DNA of 64,000 nt from Schaalia sp. ZJ405 (GCF_011038885.2 NZ_CP064952.1:310001-374000), one strand, 5' to 3'; positions 26,598-35,931 are shown, numbered from the stretch's first letter. Notes: generated by a model from the letters alone, not told the origin. Made by a program: numbers and translations.

Positions 26598-27692
26598 TTA
26601 TTCTGCGGCGACAAAAGCTCCGCACCATCGGCGCATGAGCGAATAGACATCGGCGCGAACCCAGGGATCTGAGAGGAAGAGATCGTGTTTGCCTGGGAAA
26701 TGAGCGACCGTCACCAAGGGACCGAGAGTTGCCGCCCGCTTCGCGATGACTTCCACGTCAAGAACAACGTCACAGGTGAAGACCTGTTCATCCCACTGCT
26801 CCCCGAAATACGATCCCGATGATGTCATCGACAGCACGGGACAGGAAATGTCCACGCCCTCGTTGACGACCTCGTGACCACGAAGAACCGCGTCCAACCA
26901 GGACACCTGTGCCGGATACGATCCGGGTCGTTTCCATTCGTGCGCATAATCCCACCCGGTGAAGGCCGGATCGTCCTCGTTCCCTGAAAATGACGGGGGA
27001 GTTGTCAGGCCGGAACCGGACCAGCCATCAACGAGAGAGCGGGCGTAGAAGTCGGGACCTGACCCCATCGGAACCGGCCACATCGGGCTGTAGTACGCGA
27101 TTTGCCCGAGGACGGGCTGGATCGTTGACCGAAGATTCGCCAGTGTCTGCATTTCGAGCCATGCAGAATTGAGAATCAGACCACCGAGGGCCCCCGGATG
27201 GCGGTGAGCCCACAGGGTAGCAATGAGACCACCCGTTGAATGAGCGACGATCACCAGTGGGAGATCGCCCTGCTCAGACCGGATGATGTCAAGGGACTCA
27301 CCGATTTCCTCGTCGTAGGTGTTGAGGTCGTCGGTGTAGCCGATCGTTTGCCACGGACGCAATGAACGCCCGTATTTGCGCAGGTCAAGGGCGTAGAAAG
27401 CCGCTCCTGAGTCCGCCATAGACCGGGCCAACTCGGTTTGGAAAAAATAGTCGTTGCGGCCGTGAATATACAGGGCGGCGAAGCGCGGGAATGAACGGGC
27501 CCGGGGAGTTGACGCAGGGTCGCGGTGGGGAAGGTAGCGAACCAAGGTGGCGACGTTGTCGCCTTCGGCATCGGGAAGAAGCTCGATCGTTCGAGACTCA
27601 AATGCCGCGCCAAGAATATCGTGTCGCCATTGATTGACGGGTGCGGGGCCAGCATCTCCCCAGGGGGCAAGGACATCAATGGGTTCACTCAT
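26598..27692 (-). CDS. Alpha/beta hydrolase (S33 lysophospholipase/monoacylglycerol lipase-like)
   Basis: A 364-residue alpha/beta hydrolase. YIHGRNDYF is the oxyanion HG region, IVAHSTGG carries the nucleophilic serine (GxSxG variant AHSTG), and FPGKHDLF near the end provides the catalytic histidine. The fold and the wording YALDLRKYGRSLRPWQ match the serine aminopeptidase S33/lysophospholipase group. No signal peptide or membrane helix is visible. Substrate unknown; esters or acyl glycerols are typical. It is followed downstream on the same strand by no close neighbour; metX is upstream, 77 bases away. Confidence 0.82.
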   Translation of the reverse strand: MSEPIDVLAPWGDAGPAPVNQWRHDILGAAFESRTIELLPDAEGDNVATLVRYLPHRDPASTPRARSFPRFAALYIHGRNDYFFQTELARSMADSGAAFYALDLRKYGRSLRPWQTIGYTDDLNTYDEEIGESLDIIRSEQGDLPLVIVAHSTGGLIATLWAHRHPGALGGLILNSAWLEMQTLANLRSTIQPVLGQIAYYSPMWPVPMGSGPDFYARSLVDGWSGSGLTTPPSFSGNEDDPAFTGWDYAHEWKRPGSYPAQVSWLDAVLRGHEVVNEGVDISCPVLSMTSSGSYFGEQWDEQVFTCDVVLDVEVIAKRAATLGPLVTVAHFPGKHDLFLSDPWVRADVYSLMRRWCGAFVAAE

Positions 27693-27769
27693 GCACCAAG
27701 GATAGAGCGAATCTGCTCTTCCAAGCGCGGAAATACCCTTCTGATCTTCACGTACTCTCTCAGGTGCTT

Positions 27770-28933
27770 TCAGCGAGCAAAGACCGACGCACGCGAAGGG
27801 ATGCGTTCAGTGAGGAACTCGTTGATAAAGCCCGTTGTCTGTCCGGATTCGATGAGGAACCCGTCGTGTCCATTCGCTGAATGGATCTCCCGGTAGTAAG
27901 CACCGTGAATGCCGTCGGCCATCTGCCACACCTGATCGGGGGAGAAAAGTCGATCCGAATCCACAGCGATCACGAGGGTGCGGGCCGTGACCAGGCGGAG
28001 AGCTTCCTGCTGTCCGCCGCGGTCGCGACCAATATCGTGAGAGAGCATCGACCGGCACAGCGTCACATAGGACCCGGCATCAAAGCGACGCACGAGCTTG
28101 TCTCCGTGATAGTCCAAATAGGATTCGACCGCTAAGCGTCCCCCGTGCAGTGGATCTTCTTGACGCTGGGGGAGACGACCAAAACGCTTGTTGAGTTCGC
28201 CGGGTGATCGGTAGGTGGTGTGCGCGATCTGGCGGGCGAGGGCGAGGCCGCTGGTGGGGCCCTGCGGTCCCTCGTAATAGTCACCACCATTCCAGTGGGG
28301 ATCTAACTCAATGGCCCGGATCTGGGTGTGACACCACGCGGCCTGATCGGCGGTCGTTTGCGCGCCCGAGGCAACGACGATCAGGCGATCCACCCGCTCG
28401 GGATAGCTCACCGCCCACTCGATTGCGCGGTGTCCTCCCAGTGATGCGCCGATGACAACGGACCACGTGTCGACCCCCAGGAGGTCGGCCAGGCGCGCCT
28501 CGGCCCGGACCTGATCACGCGTCGAAACGAGGGGAAATCGTGATCCCCAGGGTTTCCCATCCGGTGCCTTCGAGGACGGTCCGGTTGACCCCTGACAGCC
28601 TCCCAGGACGTTGGCTGCGACGACGTAATAGCGGTCTGTGTCGATGGCGCAGCCCGGGCCGACAATGTCGGGCCACCATCCGGGCGTGGGTTGTCCGGGG
28701 GCCTCAGGGCCCACAACATGCGCATCACCGGTGAGGGCATGAAGCACGAGAACGGCATTCGACCGCGTCTCATTGAGTGCGCCCCAGGTTTCGTATGCCA
28801 GTCGCACCGAGGGCAGAACTGCGCCATTTTCAAGGCGCAGTGCGCCCAGGTCGGCGAAGCGTCGAAATGCGGCGGGGTCGTCCTCGTGCCATGCTCCGGA
28901 AATGGGAGCCGGAGGTAGCGTCTGGTGCGACAT
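27770..28933 (-). CDS. metX: Homoserine O-acetyltransferase
   Basis: A 387-residue MetX with the alpha/beta hydrolase triad: Ser in VIGASLGGHRAIEWA, Asp in IAVDSDRLFSP and His in NGHDGFLIES. It acetylates homoserine in methionine synthesis and its product is used by MetY, encoded just upstream on the same strand. The ATG at 28933 has GAGAGGA 7 bases upstream; a longer in-frame extension reaching into metY has no ribosome site. About 80 bases separate it from metY, consistent with a two-gene operon. Confidence 0.95.
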   Translation of the reverse strand: MSHQTLPPAPISGAWHEDDPAAFRRFADLGALRLENGAVLPSVRLAYETWGALNETRSNAVLVLHALTGDAHVVGPEAPGQPTPGWWPDIVGPGCAIDTDRYYVVAANVLGGCQGSTGPSSKAPDGKPWGSRFPLVSTRDQVRAEARLADLLGVDTWSVVIGASLGGHRAIEWAVSYPERVDRLIVVASGAQTTADQAAWCHTQIRAIELDPHWNGGDYYEGPQGPTSGLALARQIAHTTYRSPGELNKRFGRLPQRQEDPLHGGRLAVESYLDYHGDKLVRRFDAGSYVTLCRSMLSHDIGRDRGGQQEALRLVTARTLVIAVDSDRLFSPDQVWQMADGIHGAYYREIHSANGHDGFLIESGQTTGFINEFLTERIPSRASVFAR

Positions 28934-29015
28934 GACGTGTCCTCTCTGTGATCGGGCGTTTCGTTCGTCAGATCCGTTGACTCCAGGGCAGCGATCGTGC
29001 TGCGTCCCTGCGCTG

Positions 29016-30356
29016 TTAGTCGCCGTTGACGGCGGCGGCCGCAGCAGCGAAACCCAGCGTGAGGTCGGCAAGAATATCTGCGATATTCTCCAACCCGATG
29101 GACAGGCGCACTGTCGCGGGGTTGACTCCTGCGGCTTCTAGCTCACTGGGTGTGAGCTGCGAGTGCGTTGTCGACGCTGGGTGAATGACCAGAGACTTTG
29201 CATCACCGAGGTTTGCCAGGGTCGGGAGAAGTTCCAGGCCATCTGCGAAGGCTTTTCCGGCGGTGAAACCTCCGCGGATCGTGAAGGAAAGCAGACCGGA
29301 AGCCCCCAGTGGAGCATATTTCTGCTGAAGCGCATGGTAGGGAGAGGATTCCAGGCCCGCGTAGTTGACGGACTCCACCTGCGGATGCGCCTCAAGCCAC
29401 TGTGCGACGGCGAGTGCGTTGTCAACGTGACGCTGAACCCGCAGGGACAGGGTTTCAAGGCCCTGTTCGATGAGGAAAGCGTTGAACGGGGAGGTCACCG
29501 CTCCCAGGTCTCGGTTAATGAGCGTTTGGATGCGCAGGAGGAACGCCAGGTTAGCCCCCAGTGCACCGCCGACACCGAAGTCCCGGCCGAAGACGATCCC
29601 GTGATAGGACTCATCGGGCTCATTAAAGAGGGGGAAACGCTCAGGTTGCGTTGTGTAGTCGAAGTTCCCGGAGTCCACGATGGCCCCGGCGATCGTTGTG
29701 CCATGTCCGCCCAGATACTTTGTTGCGGAATGAACAACAATGTCGGCTCCCCATTCGATCGGGCGCACAAGGTAGGGGGTGGCGACGGTGTTATCGACAA
29801 TCAGCGGAACTCCGATCTCGTGGGCGGCAGCGGCGATGGGTTCGATGTCGAGGATGTCGCCCTTGGGATTGGGGATTGTTTCGCCGTAGAAGGCAACGGT
29901 TTTGTCGTCAGCCAGAGCGCGCCACTCATCGACATTCAGCGGGTCACTAACGAATCGCGTCTCGATGCCGAGGCGTCCCAGCGTGTTCTTCAGCAGTGTG
30001 ACGGAGCCGCCGTAGAGGGAGGGAGAGGCAACGATGTTGTTGCCGGCTTGGGCAAGTGCAAGGATCGCCAGTGCGGTTGCCGACTGTCCCGAGGAGACGA
30101 GCAGTCCTCCCACGCCATTTTCGAGGGCGGCGATACGTCCCGCAACCGCATCAGTTGTTGGGTTTGTCAGGCGCGTGTAAATCGGTCCGAGTTCCTGGAG
30201 GCTGAATCGTCCGGCTGCCTGCGCTGAGTCGGCGAATGCGTATGAGGAGGTCTGGTAGATCGGGAGTGCGGTTGCCCCCGTCGAGGGGTCGCGATCCCAG
30301 GCGGCGTGAATCTGCTTGGTCTCAAATGCCCAATTGGCCGAGTTCGTGCTGGTCAT
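29016..30356 (-). CDS. metY: O-acetylhomoserine (thiol)-lyase / sulfhydrylase
   Basis: A 446-residue Cys/Met-metabolism PLP enzyme. The cofactor lysine is in VHSATKYLGGHG, and YTRLTNPTTDAVAGRIAALE and SSGQSATALA are family signatures. It makes homocysteine from O-acetylhomoserine and sulfide. AAGGAG sits 7 bases before the ATG. It is the first gene of the metY-metX unit and has an unusually long non-coding upstream region (30357-30967), where control elements are likely. Confidence 0.95.
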   Translation of the reverse strand: MTSTNSANWAFETKQIHAAWDRDPSTGATALPIYQTSSYAFADSAQAAGRFSLQELGPIYTRLTNPTTDAVAGRIAALENGVGGLLVSSGQSATALAILALAQAGNNIVASPSLYGGSVTLLKNTLGRLGIETRFVSDPLNVDEWRALADDKTVAFYGETIPNPKGDILDIEPIAAAAHEIGVPLIVDNTVATPYLVRPIEWGADIVVHSATKYLGGHGTTIAGAIVDSGNFDYTTQPERFPLFNEPDESYHGIVFGRDFGVGGALGANLAFLLRIQTLINRDLGAVTSPFNAFLIEQGLETLSLRVQRHVDNALAVAQWLEAHPQVESVNYAGLESSPYHALQQKYAPLGASGLLSFTIRGGFTAGKAFADGLELLPTLANLGDAKSLVIHPASTTHSQLTPSELEAAGVNPATVRLSIGLENIADILADLTLGFAAAAAAVNGD

Positions 30357-30967
30357 GATGTGCTCCTTGGCTGAAAGTTGAATAGGGGTGTTCTTCAGGG
30401 GGAGCGAGGACGTCGACGAGGACGAGCCGGTTTCGTGCTACTTGTGCAACATGACGGATCGGTGTCGATGGGATCCGGTGGCGTGCATGGGGCCGTGGCC
30501 TCACAGGACGCATGGGTGCCGACGCGCAGTGCGCTTCGTAGTCGAGCGTTCTCGCTTCAACGACTGCACGGTGCGCTCGTTGGCGCGGCTGTCGTGCAGT
30601 CGCTAGGGCATTCGACGGATCATCATGCGATCACGATATGGCGTTCGTGGAGATAGTTTGGGGAGTGTTCACGATGTGAGGTTGTGTAACACGTCTGGGG
30701 GGGGGTACTGGAGGCAGCGCCGGTGGCGATCTCTTGTCTCGCCGCAGAGATTCAGCGCGCGTCTGCCACCACAGACAACACTGATGTGTCGCGCGTCAAC
30801 TAGCGCAGCCACCACCGATTGTTACTGCTGTGACAGATGTGAAAATAGGGATTAATGGGATTTTTGTGGATACTGTTGCTTTTTGTGGTGAAAGTGAACT
30901 AGTCTCTCAGATGGTGCGCTAGCGATTGCAGGCGCAGGTAGATATGTAGTCGACGACGGGTTAAGCA
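30357..30967. other. 611-bp intergenic region between divergent metY and the NlpC/P60 gene
   Basis: No convincing gene. It contains the octamer ACGAGGAC (30416-30423), a strong hairpin with a perfect 10-bp stem CGACTGCACG/CGTGCAGTCG (30561-30570 with 30593-30602), a short GTGTAACAC palindrome around 30683, a G9 tract (30697-30705), a GGCGA/TCGCC hairpin around 30726-30744, and an AT-richer stretch (30830-30900) suited to a promoter for the NlpC/P60 gene. I do not recognise a SAM or c-di-AMP riboswitch. Confidence 0.6.
30697..30705 (+). repeat. G9 homopolymer tract upstream of the NlpC/P60 gene
   Basis: Nine consecutive G residues 262 bases before the NlpC/P60 start; the spacing is very close to that of the tract at 7011 relative to the FTR1 gene (258 bases). 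Confidence 0.85.
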
Positions 30968-32251
30968 GTGATCTTTGGAAAGCACAAGCGCTCACAGCGC
31001 AAGGCACGACTCACCCTGATTTCGATGGGTGCGATCCTCGCACTGAGTATTCCCAGCCTTGCGCAGGCTGCTCCATCACCGGAGGACATTGCGCGCGCCA
31101 AGGCAGAGGAAGAGGCAGCGAAACTGTCCGTCGCCCAAATTGAGGTCAAGCTCGCGGCTGTCACCTCCGACGCTGAAACCGCGCGGCGCGACGCGCAGGT
31201 TGCCGCTGAAAAGCTGAACCAGTCAAAAATTGAGCTGGAAAACGCAACCAAGACCGCCGAGCAAGCGCAGAAGGATGCCGACAAAGCTCAGGCGGACTTC
31301 GAGGAAGGCAAACGAGAAATCGCCTCCGTTGCCCAGGCTGCCTATCGCGACGGAACGTCCTCGCTCGACTCCCTCGCCCCCTATCTTGACGCCGACGGAC
31401 TGCGCACCGTTGAGACGAAGCGCGCATCCATCGACAACTTCTCCAACTCCGCGGACACGAAGATGCAGCGTGTTGCCGCTTTGGAGAAGGTTGCTGACGT
31501 CATGAAGTCAGCGGCCGATGAAGCTCTCCAAGCCCAGCGCAAAGCAACGGATGAGGTGCAGAAGCGATCCGATGCCGCCGAATCGAGCGCACAGTCTGCC
31601 CTCGACTTGCAAAAGACCACGGAAATCCAAAAGCAGGCGTATATCGAAGAGCTTGCTCGGAAACAAAACACAACGACAGACCTCATTAAACAACGCGAAG
31701 CCCAGCTTGCGGCTGAACGTGCAGCCGCAGCTGAAGCAGCAGCAAAGGCCGCCGCAGAAGCCGCAGCTGCACGCGAGAGACAGCGTCAGCAAGCCGCTGC
31801 CGCCCAGCCTGTCAATCCGTGGACTCCAGCTCCGGCCCCGGCGCCAGCCCCCGCCCCGGCTCCTTCGTGGCCCGCTGCGGGAAGTGGAGGCGCGGGCGGT
31901 GCCGTTGCTGCCGCCAAGTCATTCCTCGGCGTTCCCTACGTGTGGGGTGGAGAGTCTTATTCGGGTGTTGACTGCTCGGGTCTGACCATGCTTGCGTGGC
32001 GATCGGCAGGTGTCAACCTCCCTCACTTCGCCGCCTCGCAGTACAACTACGGAACAAAGGTGCCGATTTCAGCCATGCAGCCCGGTGACCTGATCTTCTG
32101 GTCGTCGAATGGCACGCAGTCTGCGATCTACCACGTCGCGATGTACCTCGGTGGTGGCCAGATGATTGAAGCTCCAACCTTTGGTATGACGGTGCACATC
32201 ACCTCCGTGTACAGCTGGGGATTGATCATGCCCTACGCCGTTCGCCTCTGA
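30968..32251 (+). CDS. Secreted NlpC/P60 peptidoglycan endopeptidase (RipA-like)
   Basis: A 427-residue exported protein: signal peptide (cleavage likely after SLAQA, about residue 35), a long coiled coil of about 230 residues rich in Ala, Glu, Lys and Gln, an Ala-Pro hinge (PAPAPAPAPAPS, about 285-300) and an NlpC/P60 domain (about 310-427). Catalytic C336 is in VDCSGLTM and H389 in YHVAMYLGGG. It cuts stem-peptide bonds of the cell wall, usually for daughter-cell separation, with the coiled coil acting as an inhibitory or localising arm. GTG start; only a weak GACGGG upstream. A monocistronic gene. Confidence 0.92.
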   Translation: MIFGKHKRSQRKARLTLISMGAILALSIPSLAQAAPSPEDIARAKAEEEAAKLSVAQIEVKLAAVTSDAETARRDAQVAAEKLNQSKIELENATKTAEQAQKDADKAQADFEEGKREIASVAQAAYRDGTSSLDSLAPYLDADGLRTVETKRASIDNFSNSADTKMQRVAALEKVADVMKSAADEALQAQRKATDEVQKRSDAAESSAQSALDLQKTTEIQKQAYIEELARKQNTTTDLIKQREAQLAAERAAAAEAAAKAAAEAAAARERQRQQAAAAQPVNPWTPAPAPAPAPAPAPSWPAAGSGGAGGAVAAAKSFLGVPYVWGGESYSGVDCSGLTMLAWRSAGVNLPHFAASQYNYGTKVPISAMQPGDLIFWSSNGTQSAIYHVAMYLGGGQMIEAPTFGMTVHITSVYSWGLIMPYAVRL

Positions 32252-32320
32252 TCCTTCGGGCGTGCGAAAAGACCGGGTCCTTCGAGACACAGATATCCCT
32301 TCGGTGTCAACGGGCAGATC

Positions 32321-32974
32321 ATGCGTGGTGGAGATGCGGCGTACGGGAAACGTCAGGAACATCTGACAGACATCACCGCCGCGGTCAGTGTGGACACTCC
32401 CTGTGCCTCGCTCATCATCGTTGCTGATCAATGGGGAATCCGACAGATTCGGCCGCGCTCGTCCTCGTCCCCCGTGGCACGTCCAGATCACGTGATAGCT
32501 GGTGACACAGAATCCCGGACGAGGGGCGACATAGCCGAGGACGTCGCCGATGCACACGTGCTCAGCCTGGGCGAGAGCACCGGGGACGGACGCGCAAACC
32601 CCGCGTGCATCAAAGCGCTGAGGCTTGCCGAACGGGCACGACGCGAACTTATCGAATACGTCGAGGGTCAGCGCCGAGAGTTCACTCTCCCACTCAGGCC
32701 CGAGGGCACAGCTTTTCAACGGCGAGTCTGGGAAGCGGTGGCCTCAATTCCCTACGGACAGGCGCGCACATACGGCGACATTGCGCGGATGATTGGCAAT
32801 CCCCGGGCGGCGCGTGCAGTTGGCGGGGCAAATAATGCCAATCCGATTCTCATTGTCACGCCCTGTCACCGGGTTGTTGGCGCCCGAGGCGCACTTGTGG
32901 GGTACGCCGGAGGCCTGGAGATGAAACAGTGGCTCCTCGACATGGAGTCTGGGAGCCACTGTTCAGACCGGTAA
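32321..32974 (+). CDS. ogt: Methylated-DNA--protein-cysteine methyltransferase
   Basis: A 217-residue O6-alkylguanine-DNA alkyltransferase. The C-terminal domain is complete: FQRRVWEAVASIPYGQARTYGDIA, AVGGANNANP and the acceptor cysteine in LIVTPCHRVVGA. It removes alkyl groups from guanine by transferring them irreversibly to that cysteine. The N-terminal domain (SVDTPCASLIIVADQWGIRQIR) is interrupted by an acidic/polar insertion of about 55 residues not usual for the family, which contains the octamer GTCCTCGT at 32461. The start is uncertain; no good ribosome site precedes 32321. Confidence 0.85.
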   Translation: MRGGDAAYGKRQEHLTDITAAVSVDTPCASLIIVADQWGIRQIRPRSSSSPVARPDHVIAGDTESRTRGDIAEDVADAHVLSLGESTGDGRANPACIKALRLAERARRELIEYVEGQRREFTLPLRPEGTAFQRRVWEAVASIPYGQARTYGDIARMIGNPRAARAVGGANNANPILIVTPCHRVVGARGALVGYAGGLEMKQWLLDMESGSHCSDR

Positions 32975-33001
32975 CGACCAGCGTGGGGAGCGAGCCGCTC
33001 C

Positions 33002-33502
33002 TCAGTGATCGCCGTGAGCTTCGGCCTGCGCAAGCCGCTCGTAGGACCGGCGAATCTCGGCTTCGGCTTCCTCGCGGCCCACCCAGTGAGCGCCCTCAAC
33101 GGACTTGCCGGGCTCAAGGTCCTTATACACCTCGAAGAAGTGCTGAATTTCAAGGCGGTGGAACTCTGAGACATCCTCAATCTCAGTGCGCCACGATGCG
33201 CGCTGATCGGAAGCAGGAACACACAGGACCTTGTCATCGCCGCCTTTCTCATCGCGCATGCGGAACATGCCGAGCGCGCGGCAGCGGATCACGCAGCCGG
33301 GGAACGTTGGTTCCTCAAGGAGGACGAGGGCGTCGAGTGGGTCGCCGTCCTCGCCAAGCGTATCGTCAATGAAACCGTAGTCATCGGGATACCGCGTCGC
33401 CGTGAAGAGCATGCGGTCAAGACGGATCCGCCCCGTTTCGTGGTCGATTTCGTACTTATTTCGGTTTCCCTTCGGGATCTCGATGGTGACGTCAAACTCC
33501 AC
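33002..33502 (-). CDS. ppa: Inorganic pyrophosphatase
   Basis: A 166-residue family I soluble pyrophosphatase: [38 protein letters not shown] with the metal-binding aspartates, and VYKDLEPGK. It hydrolyses diphosphate and so pulls biosynthetic reactions forward. The start is GTG at 33502 with AAGGAGGG 4 bases upstream, giving the expected [11 protein letters not shown]-terminus; the ATG nine codons earlier would overlap that site. It diverges from the dacB gene; the 108 bases between contain the palindrome CTATCG-T-CGATAG (33559-33571), possibly part of overlapping promoters. Confidence 0.95.
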   Translation of the reverse strand: MEFDVTIEIPKGNRNKYEIDHETGRIRLDRMLFTATRYPDDYGFIDDTLGEDGDPLDALVLLEEPTFPGCVIRCRALGMFRMRDEKGGDDKVLCVPASDQRASWRTEIEDVSEFHRLEIQHFFEVYKDLEPGKSVEGAHWVGREEAEAEIRRSYERLAQAEAHGDH

Positions 33503-33610
33503 GTTGCCCTCCTTGATTATGCGCCGCATGAGACGGGTGTCGACTGGTCGTCATTACGCTATCGTCGATAGGGTAGTTTCCTAGCACGAACATGCGAGGA
33601 GAGGAACCCG

Positions 33611-35056
33611 ATGCGGCAACAGCCTCTGGGTGTGATTGTAAGCGCTTTAGCGGTCGCTCTTGTGCTCGTTGGCTGCCACGGCGCAGATGTTCGCCGCCCA
33701 GAAGGTGCTCCGAGCACAATCTCACGGGACGTAGACCCCCGTGGACCTGCAACGATCCTCCCCCAGTCGGGAGCAGCAATTCCCGCTATTAAGGGGAACG
33801 AGAACGGGGCCGCGGTCTCCCCTCAAGCCGTTGCTGCCCTGTGGTCGCCCGTCCAGAACGCCGCTGATCAGGGTCACTGGGTGACATGGGGATCAGTGAT
33901 CGACGCTTCCACGGGCGATGTGCTCTTAGACAGGTCCGCTCAAACGGCGCACGCACCGGGGTCAGTAGCGAAGGTCCTCACAGCCTTTACCGCTCTGTCT
34001 CATCTGCGGGCATCAGATCGCCTGACAACGGGGGTTAAACAGGAGGGCACGTCCCTTTACCTGTGGGGCGAGGGAGATCTCATGCTGGCTGCGGGAGCGG
34101 GAACACGGACCGCGGTCAACGGACACGCGGGCGTTGCCGATCTTGCGCAGGCCACCGCTGCGGCTCTGAAGAAACAGGGGATCGACGCGGTGACCGTCAA
34201 CTGGCAGGAGAATCCTTTCGCCGGCCCCTCCAGACTCCCCGCGCTGGTTGAACAGGAAGTTGCCGATTACGAGGGACCCGTTGCGGCGATGGGAATGAAC
34301 TCGGGGGCGTTGGACGCTACATTTATCGGCTTTACAGCAACCCCGGAAGCAGACGTTGCCGACGTGTTTGTTCGTGCCCTGGAAGAGGGCGGGGTGAAGG
34401 CGCAGCTGGGTCAAAGCGCAGATGCTCCCGAGGGGGCCAGTTCCATTGCTTCGGTGGAGTCGGCGACGATGGGACAGCAAATTCGGTGGATGCTTCACTA
34501 TTCCGATAACACGCTGGCTGACCAGTACTGCCGTTTAGCTGCTCGCGCCGCGGGGGGAGACACCTCATTCGAGGGGGCGACCGGCCTTGTTCGCTCAACA
34601 TTGATGTCCGCTGCGGTGCCAATCGAGGGGCTTCGGCTTGACGACTGCTCGGGTCTCTCAGAAGACAATAGGATCACGGCGGCGACCCTCGTTAATGCGC
34701 TGAGGACGGCGGCGCTGAGTACGGCCGATACTGACGACGCGGATGCAGACGACTCGGATGCAGACGACGCGGGCCTGGCATCACATCGGCGCGTGGGAAC
34801 CTCCGACCTGATCCGTGACTTGCCGTGGTCGGGACTTCAAGGGACCATGACGAAGCGCATGCTTCCCGAGGGAATCGCGAATGTTCAAGCAAAAACGGGG
34901 TCACTGGCGGCAACGTCAACGCTGGCAGGAACGGTTACCACCAGTTCGGGTCGCACGCTGATCTTCGCGATCGGCAATGACCAGGTGCCCGACGACGGTG
35001 CGTATTTCACCCGCGATGTGCTTGACTCATTTATTCAGGGATTGGCAAAGCTATGA
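33611..35056 (+). CDS. dacB: D-alanyl-D-alanine carboxypeptidase/endopeptidase, PBP4 type
   Basis: A 481-residue class C penicillin-binding protein. An N-terminal signal (VIVSALAVALVLVGCHG) with a lipobox-like LVGC suggests a lipoprotein. Active-site motifs are S118-VAK (SxxK) in PGSVAKVLTA, S298-DN (SxN) in YSDNTLAD and K428-TG in AKTGSLA. It trims stem peptides of peptidoglycan. Between SxN and KTG there is an acidic Asp/Ala insertion (DADDSDADD) encoded by a tandem DNA repeat. Its stop overlaps the next gene by ATGA. This position, next to ppa and before tilS, is conserved in actinobacteria. Confidence 0.93.
   Translation: MRQQPLGVIVSALAVALVLVGCHGADVRRPEGAPSTISRDVDPRGPATILPQSGAAIPAIKGNENGAAVSPQAVAALWSPVQNAADQGHWVTWGSVIDASTGDVLLDRSAQTAHAPGSVAKVLTAFTALSHLRASDRLTTGVKQEGTSLYLWGEGDLMLAAGAGTRTAVNGHAGVADLAQATAAALKKQGIDAVTVNWQENPFAGPSRLPALVEQEVADYEGPVAAMGMNSGALDATFIGFTATPEADVADVFVRALEEGGVKAQLGQSADAPEGASSIASVESATMGQQIRWMLHYSDNTLADQYCRLAARAAGGDTSFEGATGLVRSTLMSAAVPIEGLRLDDCSGLSEDNRITAATLVNALRTAALSTADTDDADADDSDADDAGLASHRRVGTSDLIRDLPWSGLQGTMTKRMLPEGIANVQAKTGSLAATSTLAGTVTTSSGRTLIFAIGNDQVPDDGAYFTRDVLDSFIQGLAKL
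34740..34768 (+). repeat. Two-copy 15-bp tandem repeat in dacB
   Basis: CGGATGCAGACGAC occurs at 34740-34753 and 34755-34768, in frame, encoding an acidic (DADD) loop. Confidence 0.8.
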
Positions 35057-35931
35057 GAACCTACGACATGTACCGTGCGCTGACACCGGCGGGGCCAAAA
35101 GTTGCCCCGTACCACGCTCAGGCAATCGTCTCCCGGTTGAGAGAGAGCCTGCACTGGGCCAACCGTCGGCTGGCGCAGATTTCGGGTTTCGAGGACGAGG
35201 CGGCGGCTGTCACCTCACGGCCCACGCGAATTGCCAACCGGCACGGTGCATTAGCTGTGACGTATCGACTTCTCGCTGAGGCTGTGTCTCGGGCGGACGT
35301 GGCCGCTGCGTCCATCGGCCAGCGGATACGACGAGAAACCACTCACGCTCGCGCTGCGAGTCTCGTGGCCAATGCCGCCTGTGGACTCTGGGACTTCCAG
35401 CGTGACGAACGCATCCTCATTGCCCCGAATGTCCTCGTTGACGCGGAGAGATTCGCTCTGGATCAAAAAGACTGGTGCCGGTGGGTGGCCCTGCGCACGG
35501 GGCTGCGGGGCGTGTACTTTGAGCGAGCACCCTTCCTTCCAGGAGTCCTCGCCTCGGGCGCATTGAACTCTCAACCGGAGGAAGATGATTCCCTCGATGC
35601 TCTCACCGTTACTGACACAGCTCTGCTCGTTGACATCCTTGACGTGCTGCCAACGCTTCAGATGACGTGCCTGAGTCCTCGTGATCTCCCGTCGGTGCAT
35701 TGGATCTTGTCGCACCGGCTGTACGGAGTGGGCCCAGCCTGTGTCCGGCTATTTGCTCCAGCGACGCAGACCAGCCAAACGGACCCCTCTCTGACGCTGC
35801 GTGCGCAGCGCTTCGCGCAGTTCCTCGTTGATCAGCACGCGGTTGCTGACTTCTTTGCTTCCCCTCAGGCACTGCCGCGAGCCCGAGAGGTGGAGGATCC
35901 TCTCAGGTGGCTTGACCGTGTCAGAGGGTAG
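35053..35931 (+). CDS. DUF2342-like (zinc metalloprotease family) protein without the zinc motif
   Basis: A 292-residue protein overlapping dacB by ATGA. In actinobacteria the gene between dacB and tilS encodes a DUF2342 zinc-dependent metalloprotease-like protein of about 350 residues. The visible segments DRVRG-like ends, LIAPNVLVDAERFALDQKDWCRWVALR and the helical character fit a diverged member, but I find no HExxH motif, so protease activity is unlikely. It may be a degenerate or repurposed member; the assignment rests mainly on position and overall pattern. Confidence 0.55.
   Translation: MRTYDMYRALTPAGPKVAPYHAQAIVSRLRESLHWANRRLAQISGFEDEAAAVTSRPTRIANRHGALAVTYRLLAEAVSRADVAAASIGQRIRRETTHARAASLVANAACGLWDFQRDERILIAPNVLVDAERFALDQKDWCRWVALRTGLRGVYFERAPFLPGVLASGALNSQPEEDDSLDALTVTDTALLVDILDVLPTLQMTCLSPRDLPSVHWILSHRLYGVGPACVRLFAPATQTSQTDPSLTLRAQRFAQFLVDQHAVADFFASPQALPRAREVEDPLRWLDRVRG

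Noticed and set aside
30378..30656. Small plus-strand frames in the metY upstream region
   Set aside because: Two overlapping frames of random-looking composition rich in Cys and Arg; no ribosome site. The hairpin there suggests RNA or DNA structure rather than protein.
30865..30873. DnaA-box-like TGTGGATAC, also at 55245-55253
   Set aside because: Single near-matches without clustering, AT-rich unwinding region or dnaA/dnaN neighbours; not an origin.
30357..30967. SAM or c-di-AMP riboswitch
   Set aside because: Expected from the neighbouring genes, but I could not match the conserved core of SAM-II/SAM-IV or ydaO elements on either strand. A covariance search would decide.
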